Shown one piece after another: positions 58,649 through 64,000 of a stretch of DNA of 64,000 bases (position 1 is its first letter; every line of letters starts with the position of its first letter). The position numbers and the translations under genes were made by a program. The DNA is from Halobacteriovorax sp. DA5. GTDB taxonomy: Bacteria > Bdellovibrionota > Bacteriovoracia > Bacteriovoracales > Bacteriovoracaceae. Below the pieces are notes generated by a model. The model saw only the letters and a list, made by a program, of their open reading frames with translations, ran no database searches and was not told the origin of the DNA. The stretch is from NCBI RefSeq assembly GCF_002903145.1, contig NZ_PPDJ01000001.1, positions 558,001 through 622,000 on the forward strand, given 5' to 3'.

Positions 58649-59926
58649 ATGAAAAAGTTGATTTTATTTTTAAGCATAGTCGCAATTTCAAGCACTTATG
58701 CTCTTGTAACAGATGAGAATTACGAAGGAGTGACGGATGTTCAATTCGATGTTGTCCGTTCATTTGATATTCTTGATCCTGAAACAGGTTACTCCCACCG
58801 AATTGATGCCCCAAAGAGAGGAAGTGATAAGAGTATAAAGGTTCGTATTGTTGGTCAAAATAATTGGGCCTATCGAATTAAACTTGAAGTCGACGGAGTT
58901 GAGCAAGATAAGACTTATCATGTAACGAAACGATATCTTAAAGAGGCCCTTGATATGGCAACGGCCTATAACTATATCCGCTTAAACCGTACTATTGATG
59001 AAGTAGGGAATCCTCCAATTGAGCCTTGTGAAGGTAGTGATATTTTATCTGAAAACCGTCCTGTTTATGTTGGCGAAATTTTTGAAGAGCCTAAGAATAT
59101 CATTACAAGTAATCAAAAGTGGAAGGCCGGTTGCGAGGTCTTAGAAAACCGTAATTCATTAACTTCAAGCGATAGCAATACTAAGTCAAAGCTTGGACAA
59201 TGTATTAGGAGTATCCAAAACTCAATTACACGTCAGGGTTCTTTAAAAAATCGTGGGCAAATATTTAAAAACCTCTACCGTTATTTAAGACCGGAAGAGC
59301 AGCACTTTGCCGCTATGATCTTTACTGCTCAAGGTGAAGCTGGAATCCTTGTTCGTGATATCAATGGTGGTGAAAGACACCCTGAAGAAATGATGATGAT
59401 CATGAAGGTTATTGATAATCGTGTTCGTAACTCGAATGAAGATGCATCTCGTGCTGGTAAAGAAGGTAGTACGACTGCTCTCGATATTGCTTTAGATCCA
59501 TGGCAATTCTCGATGTATAACCATAATGAAGATAATTGGAGACAAATGATGCTTCCTGGTCGAAATCAAGAGTTTGATACGGCCATTGATGCTTATATGA
59601 AATTTGGAACGGCCAATTTTAAGCCGAAGCCAGATGTTGATCATGTTTACCATTACCATGCAAACTGGATGCTTCCAACAAATGATGCTTGGGGAGATAA
59701 CTTTAGAGCAAATCAAGATAATTGGGAGTTAAATGTTCAAGTTGATGGAAATCTTCTAAGACAGCCAAACCCAATGTATAATGAAAACAATGCAAGTGAT
59801 CGTAAGAAGATTGCGAAAAGTTGGAAAAGACAACGCCATATTTTTTATAAACCAATCGATACAGATGGAAAGATCGTTGATGGCGACGATTGGCATTGGA
59901 CTGTAAAGAAACCGTTTAGGTCATAA
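58649..59926 (+). CDS. Secreted SleB-like cell-wall hydrolase
   Basis: The protein has about 425 residues with a signal peptide (MKKLILFLSIVAISSTYA). Residues about 220-400 resemble the SleB/CwlJ (Hydrolase_2) fold: catalytic-type Glu in FTAQGEAG, VIDNRVRNS, DPWQFSMYN, and HYHANWMLPTNDAW near the end. These enzymes are peptidoglycan lytic transglycosylases of spore or cell wall. The N-terminal roughly 200 residues are unassigned. The call is from motif order only. The ATG at 58649 is preferred to 58637 for the clean signal peptide. It is coupled to the next gene by a TAATG overlap. Confidence 0.65.
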   Translation: MKKLILFLSIVAISSTYALVTDENYEGVTDVQFDVVRSFDILDPETGYSHRIDAPKRGSDKSIKVRIVGQNNWAYRIKLEVDGVEQDKTYHVTKRYLKEALDMATAYNYIRLNRTIDEVGNPPIEPCEGSDILSENRPVYVGEIFEEPKNIITSNQKWKAGCEVLENRNSLTSSDSNTKSKLGQCIRSIQNSITRQGSLKNRGQIFKNLYRYLRPEEQHFAAMIFTAQGEAGILVRDINGGERHPEEMMMIMKVIDNRVRNSNEDASRAGKEGSTTALDIALDPWQFSMYNHNEDNWRQMMLPGRNQEFDTAIDAYMKFGTANFKPKPDVDHVYHYHANWMLPTNDAWGDNFRANQDNWELNVQVDGNLLRQPNPMYNENNASDRKKIAKSWKRQRHIFYKPIDTDGKIVDGDDWHWTVKKPFRS

Positions 59927-60357
59927 TGAAAAAGATACTATTAATTACAACATTTCTATTTCAAACAATTGTTAGCGCTGGTGTTAGTGACTGGTCAATT
60001 GTAAATATTAAAGGTGACTTCTGGCTTAAGAAAAAAGATTCGAAAACACTTAAGGCAAAAATCACAAAACGTACTGGAAAAAGTAAAGTTACTGAGACTA
60101 AGTCTGTTGGTGATAATTATGAATTGATAATTTATTACGCAGGTTCAGCGGGTACTTTCCAGTTAATAGATATTTACTACGCAGTCATCTTTGATAAGAA
60201 GAAAAATCAATTTATTGGAGACTACCCTTGGGAATATAAAGCTCAAGAAGGATCTAAAAAAGTTGATAATCCAAAATGGGATATTTCAAAGAAGGTCATT
60301 AAAATTAATGACCCACAAACTGACTTGAAGAAAACTATCCAATTAAGATCAAACTAA
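59926..60357 (+). CDS. Small secreted protein coupled to the SleB-like hydrolase
   Basis: The 143-residue protein has a signal peptide (ending near VSAGV, about 18). The mature part is basic and beta-rich with several Lys pairs, no cysteine and no recognised domain. Its ATG overlaps the stop of the hydrolase gene (TAATG), so the two are translated together, and it may be a partner, inhibitor or immunity factor. Its 3' end overlaps the convergent gene by 9 bp. Confidence 0.7.
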   Translation: MKKILLITTFLFQTIVSAGVSDWSIVNIKGDFWLKKKDSKTLKAKITKRTGKSKVTETKSVGDNYELIIYYAGSAGTFQLIDIYYAVIFDKKKNQFIGDYPWEYKAQEGSKKVDNPKWDISKKVIKINDPQTDLKKTIQLRSN

Positions 60358-61224
60358 GAAATCATAAATGAGTGAGGCGAGGGCGCGTGCGTCCTTTGCC
60401 GATAACTCGTCAAATAACGGATTGTATTCGTAAATTCCTAAAATCTGTTTTTTACTCGCTGTATACTCTTTATATTGAGAAACAAGCTTTCTTAAAAACT
60501 CAAGAGGGATTCCGTCGTGATTTACAGCGCTCACACTTTGCATATCACTAGCTGCAATAGCGTCTGCATCGATACTAAAGAGAATATCACCATCATGTTT
60601 TTCGTAGATCTCTTTCATAAAGCTAGTGTCGCTAAAAGTAAGAGATAACTCTTTGAGCTTTTTCGTATCGATAATATCCATCTTCATACCTTCATAATTT
60701 TGAGGCACGTTTGCATATTGATGAATTCCAATTTGCAAAATTTTGACTTCTTTCTGATTGGCCACTTGGCGAAATGGAGTCCCTGAATGATAGACATCAT
60801 CACTTCTTGTATCAAGGTGGGCATCAATATTGATTAGAAGTGGATTCTTTAGTGCAACACCCATGGCAAGAGGATAGACATGGTCGTGTCCTCCACCAAG
60901 GTGAACTAATTTCTTTGCTTTTATCTTCTTTATTTTCTCGATTGATTGGGCCTGCATTTTATCAAAGTCCAACTGTCCTTGGTTGGCGATACTTATTATT
61001 CCAAGCTCACTGAGGCTATTATGATCGGCAAATTTTTTTAGCTGAGAAAGGATTACTTTTGGCCCGTGAGAGGCGCCGCGGCGGCCACCGTTTCTCACAA
61101 CACCAAGGTCGTTCTCACTTAGTAGAAGAGCTTGCTGTGAATTAAAGTCATCAATTTTAAAGCGAGTGGCAATAGATTGTGATTTTCTTTTGTTAAGATT
61201 GTCATCTATTTCTTTCCAGCCCAT
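60349..61224 (-). CDS. Arginase-family hydrolase (formimidoylglutamase-like)
   Basis: The 291-residue protein is a binuclear manganese enzyme. Metal ligands: His in GGGHDHV, the DAHLDTR motif (Asp-His-Asp), and SIDADAIAASD. The segment HSGTPFRQ resembles HutG/formimidoylglutamase more than arginase or agmatinase, which release urea from arginine or agmatine. It hydrolyses a guanidino or formimino substrate. No histidine-utilisation genes adjoin it, so the exact substrate is open. It has a short upstream gap before the divergent GYF gene. Confidence 0.85.
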   Translation of the reverse strand: MGWKEIDDNLNKRKSQSIATRFKIDDFNSQQALLLSENDLGVVRNGGRRGASHGPKVILSQLKKFADHNSLSELGIISIANQGQLDFDKMQAQSIEKIKKIKAKKLVHLGGGHDHVYPLAMGVALKNPLLINIDAHLDTRSDDVYHSGTPFRQVANQKEVKILQIGIHQYANVPQNYEGMKMDIIDTKKLKELSLTFSDTSFMKEIYEKHDGDILFSIDADAIAASDMQSVSAVNHDGIPLEFLRKLVSQYKEYTASKKQILGIYEYNPLFDELSAKDARALASLIYDFLV

Positions 61225-61247
61225 GTAACTTCCTTTAAAGTATAACT

Positions 61248-62591
61248 ATGCAAAAAAATTGGTATATTAATCAGTCCGGCAAAAATAAGGGACCATTCAA
61301 CGCTCAAGATATTATCGACTTTTATGATAAAGGTCTAATTAAATCCTATCAACTTTGCTGGCGCAAAGGGGCCAAGAATTGGAAGCCTGTCTTTGCAGTC
61401 ATTCAAGTTGCCCGTAATGAGGCCCAATCTTATTATGAGTCTAAGGTTTTAGATGAAGATCATGATCTTCCTGAGATTCCTATACACGAAGCAAAGTTCT
61501 TTGATGACTACAATGAGGATGATACTCCACCTCCTTTAGAGGAAGAGATTGAAGATGAGGACGATTTTGAACGTGAGTTAGAAGATAGTAGCGAGAAACT
61601 TGATGTCGCAGCAGACATTAAGTTACCTAGTAAGTTTCCAATTTATACAACAGTTATTGCAAGTTTTATCATCACAGTTGTTGTGGTTATCAGTTTCTAC
61701 ATGGCCGCAGGCCCTAAAGTGAAAGAAGTTGAGTTAAAAAATATCTCTATTAGTGCACTAAATGAATTTAAGAAGCCTGTTAGTGCAAATGATGTACATT
61801 TAATTGTTAATAAGGATATGTCTGCTCTTTATATAAAGCTTCCATTTAAAAGGAGAGTAAGTGTTGAGCTCATTCTTCATCGAAAACCAGATGAGCTACA
61901 TCGTGGGGATGTTCTCGTAAAGGCCCATAATATTGGAGAAGGCGGAATTATTGAGTTTAAGGATCTAACATTAGAGGAAGGACAAAACTTCATACCTGGT
62001 TCTTATGCAGTAACTTTCATTTACGATTATCTTGGACTATTGGATAATATTAAGAGTAAATTTGGGACTGGTTCAAACCGTGAAGTTTTAGAAAAGAAAG
62101 TATTCCTTGTTCCTGAAACACGTGAAAAATATATTGCACAAATTACAAAAGTTGAGAAAAAGAAGACTGTTGCTTCAAAAAAGAATATTGCTGCAATTAA
62201 TGAAAAGCTTAGAACACTAGAGGCCCTCATTTCTTCGATGTCTATTCACTATCGTCTTTCTCTTAGTCAGGTTAGTGGATGGTTGGCCCATAAAGAATTT
62301 AAGCAACGATATGCAAAGAATATTGCACCTTTGTTACAGAGTATTATTTTATCGAATTATGATCTTAATGATGCAAGACTTTCTAGTGAAGAGAGGAAAC
62401 TTGAAAATGAAATACACTCTTTGGGTAAAGATATAAGTGCTTGGAGTGTGAAGCTTACTGATAAGCTGTCTCGCTATGGAATGCTAAATAAGAAAAAGCG
62501 TCTCTACCTAAGAAAGTTTATGGATGATGACCGCGTGATTTTTCAGTCTTCAAAGAATGATATTCAAGCAGAAATTCAAAAGCTACTCTAA
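61248..62591 (+). CDS. GYF_2-domain membrane protein
   Basis: The 447-residue protein has an N-terminal GYF_2 (DUF4339-like) domain (about 4-50): WYINQSGKNKGPFNAQDI, with WRKGAKNWKPV. It is followed by an acidic linker (about 68-120), one membrane helix (about 131-153) and an extracytoplasmic region of about 290 residues with beta strands, then coiled-coil helices from about 305. GYF_2 domains usually bind proline-rich or other peptide partners. The function here is unknown. Its 3' end overlaps the convergent MBL gene by 9 bp. Confidence 0.8.
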   Translation: MQKNWYINQSGKNKGPFNAQDIIDFYDKGLIKSYQLCWRKGAKNWKPVFAVIQVARNEAQSYYESKVLDEDHDLPEIPIHEAKFFDDYNEDDTPPPLEEEIEDEDDFERELEDSSEKLDVAADIKLPSKFPIYTTVIASFIITVVVVISFYMAAGPKVKEVELKNISISALNEFKKPVSANDVHLIVNKDMSALYIKLPFKRRVSVELILHRKPDELHRGDVLVKAHNIGEGGIIEFKDLTLEEGQNFIPGSYAVTFIYDYLGLLDNIKSKFGTGSNREVLEKKVFLVPETREKYIAQITKVEKKKTVASKKNIAAINEKLRTLEALISSMSIHYRLSLSQVSGWLAHKEFKQRYAKNIAPLLQSIILSNYDLNDARLSSEERKLENEIHSLGKDISAWSVKLTDKLSRYGMLNKKKRLYLRKFMDDDRVIFQSSKNDIQAEIQKLL

Positions 62592-63425
62592 GTCTACTGG
62601 AATATACTTTCCGCGCTCATTTTGCGTAATCTTTGCACTGGCGTATTTAGGGTCATGTTCAAAAATTACGCGAAGATCTTTTTCTACAATCATCTTTAGA
62701 AATTCAATCTTATCAACAGTCGTCTGCCCAGGAGCAATGTCATAGCCCATAACCCAAGGCACGTGAACGTGATTTGATGTTGGGATTAGATCGGCAAGAT
62801 AGATATATTCATTTGTATATGGGTGTATAAGGTGAGGAGTATGGCCATAAGAGCACTTAAAACGAAGGCTATCATTACTTAATTTTAAAATTTCACCTTC
62901 TTTTCCAGTGAGCCAGTGAACACGTCCAGCTTTATCAAACCTTTCAATTGTTTCTTTAAAGTATTGCTTATGAAATGAGCCACTATCTCTTAACGTTGGA
63001 TTAAGTGCATATTCCCAGTGGTCTTTGTGAAGGTGAATCGTGGCGTTTGGAAAGACCGGTGCAAATTCACCATTTTCATCTTTATATACCATCCCACCAA
63101 CATGGTCGAAGTGTAGGTGAGAGATCACAAGGTCTGTCACACCTGCACAATCAATTCCCTTGTCGGCAAGTGCCTTCTTTAAAGGAGAGTGTTCTTGGCG
63201 TACATCGAATTGCTCGTCAAACTTTTCACCGTGATAATCGCCAATTCCCGTATCTGTTATAATGATGCGATCTTGGTCCTTGATGATCCAAAGTCTTAGG
63301 TCGAGGTCAATGCGGTTGTCATTATCCGCAGGATGAACCTTGTTCCATAATGGTTTTGGAATAATGCCGAACATGGCACCACCGTCTAATCTAAATTTAC
63401 CAGGGCTAATAAGTATGTTTTCCAT
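62583..63425 (-). CDS. MBL-fold metallo-hydrolase
   Basis: The 280-residue protein has the zinc-binding HLHFDHVGG motif (HxHxDH) near 120, a second Asp/His region (DTGIGDYHG, YSYGHTPHL) and a C-terminal His in FEHDPKY. It resembles the N-acyl homoserine lactonase/quorum-quenching and ribonuclease-like hydrolases of the glyoxalase II type. The substrate is unknown. It lies 205 bp from sucC and is divergent from it. Confidence 0.85.
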   Translation of the reverse strand: MENILISPGKFRLDGGAMFGIIPKPLWNKVHPADNDNRIDLDLRLWIIKDQDRIIITDTGIGDYHGEKFDEQFDVRQEHSPLKKALADKGIDCAGVTDLVISHLHFDHVGGMVYKDENGEFAPVFPNATIHLHKDHWEYALNPTLRDSGSFHKQYFKETIERFDKAGRVHWLTGKEGEILKLSNDSLRFKCSYGHTPHLIHPYTNEYIYLADLIPTSNHVHVPWVMGYDIAPGQTTVDKIEFLKMIVEKDLRVIFEHDPKYASAKITQNERGKYIPVDLE

Positions 63426-63478
63426 GTCATAATTGTGCGAAAGTTTAGAAATTGCTACAAGACTGTAAGCGTTATATT

Positions 63479-63598
63479 GTGAATAAATCTTCAGTTCTAA
63501 ATCTTAATCATTTAATGCACAAAAAACTTGGGGAAAATGACACGACTCACCTAGAAAGATATGGTCTTGCCCTCTATTATAAGCCAGTAAAATCATGA
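63479..63598 (+). CDS. Possible 39-residue leader peptide before sucC
   Basis: A GTG-initiated frame of 40 codons lies in the 205-bp gap between the MBL gene and sucC, ending 32 bp before sucC. An internal ATG exists at codon 13. No ribosome binding site was seen, and the composition (MNKSSVLNLNHLMHKKLGEN) is unremarkable. It may be chance. Confidence 0.2.
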   Translation: MNKSSVLNLNHLMHKKLGENDTTHLERYGLALYYKPVKS

Positions 63599-63630
63599 AT
63601 ATTTCATAGACAAAAAACTTAGGAGTTTTA

Positions 63631-64000
63631 ATGAACGTACATGAGTACCAGGCCAAGGGTTTAATGAGAGATATGGGCCTGAAGGTTCTTAGAGGTGAAG
63701 TAGCGAAGACTGTTGATGAAGCAGTTGCTGCTGCAGAAAAATTAGGTGGAAATATTTGGGTTGTTAAGGCTCAAATTCACGCAGGTGGGCGTGGTAAAGC
63801 AGGTGGTGTTAAGCTTGCAAAGTCAATCGAAGAAGTTCGCTTACACGCTGACGATATTCTAGGTAAGACTCTTGTTACTCACCAAACTGGTCCAGAAGGA
63901 AAGAAAGTACACACACTATTCATCGAAGAAGGATGTGACATCGAGCATGAGTACTATGCTGGTGTTGTTCTAGACCGTGCAACTGGTAAAGTTACAATGA
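63631..64000 (+). CDS. sucC: Succinyl-CoA ligase [ADP-forming] beta subunit, partial
   Basis: The first 123 residues are visible; the gene continues past the right edge. The start [16 protein letters not shown] is the SucC hallmark (ATP-grasp), then [20 protein letters not shown], the nucleotide-binding glycine loop. SucC/SucD interconvert succinyl-CoA and succinate in the TCA cycle with ADP phosphorylation. AGGAG lies 5 nt before the ATG. sucD would be expected next. Confidence 0.96.
   Translation, partial: MNVHEYQAKGLMRDMGLKVLRGEVAKTVDEAVAAAEKLGGNIWVVKAQIHAGGRGKAGGVKLAKSIEEVRLHADDILGKTLVTHQTGPEGKKVHTLFIEEGCDIEHEYYAGVVLDRATGKVTM

Overview
The window is a gene-dense, AT-rich piece of a Gram-negative chromosome with 63 supported protein genes. 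The gene set points to a member of the Bdellovibrionota, most likely Bacteriovoracales (Halobacteriovorax/Bacteriovorax-like). That assignment is inference, not a database result. It rests on a type II secretion operon, many signal-peptide and lipobox proteins, several secreted hydrolases, a lone Tad-type ATPase, a flagellar-operon small protein and a C5 haem pathway, all at low GC. No tRNA, rRNA, insertion sequence or CRISPR was found.

Layout: (1) 1-7786, minus strand: a type II secretion operon, gspC-D-E-F-G and a minor pseudopilin that runs off the left edge. (2) 8.0-20.6 kb: housekeeping and mixed genes, including acyl-CoA dehydrogenase, a VCBS lipoprotein, a YtfJ-like protein, a CpaF-type ATPase, deoC, a sensor kinase/regulator pair, fabI, exonuclease III and an M28 peptidase. 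(3) 20.8-26.2 kb, minus: a tightly overlapping haem operon, hemCD fusion-hemL-kinase-regulator-hemE, with a two-component system inside it. (4) 26.5-34.4 kb: a subtilase, then a four-gene type I secretion-like operon whose two ABC proteins have both lost ATPase motifs, then a short hemA. (5) 34.7-50 kb: a Na/Pi-type transporter, then a run of minus-strand secreted or lipid-anchored proteins. These include a prodomain-less subtilase, an EEP nuclease-fold protein, a 1669-residue cysteine-rich lipoprotein and a 726-residue coiled protein. One of the genes has a sigma-54 promoter. (6) 50-56.3 kb: dus, a HAD phosphatase, ffh, envelope proteins and two unusually structured intergenic regions. (7) 56.3-57.2 kb: a gene-poor stretch with a near-perfect sigma-54 promoter, a terminator-bounded RNA of about 90 nt, and ten copies of a hairpin element in a 54-bp tandem array. 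(8) 57.2-64 kb: a di-haem peroxidase, a SleB-like cell-wall hydrolase, an arginase-family enzyme, a GYF-domain membrane protein, an MBL-fold hydrolase and the start of sucC.

The strongest candidates for undescribed biology are the sigma-54-driven small RNA next to the hairpin array, the type I-like operon with two ATP-binding-defective ABC proteins and a receiver/anti-sigma-kinase hybrid, the two-component system inside the haem operon, and two minus-strand leaders where a perfect inverted repeat covers or abuts the ribosome binding site.
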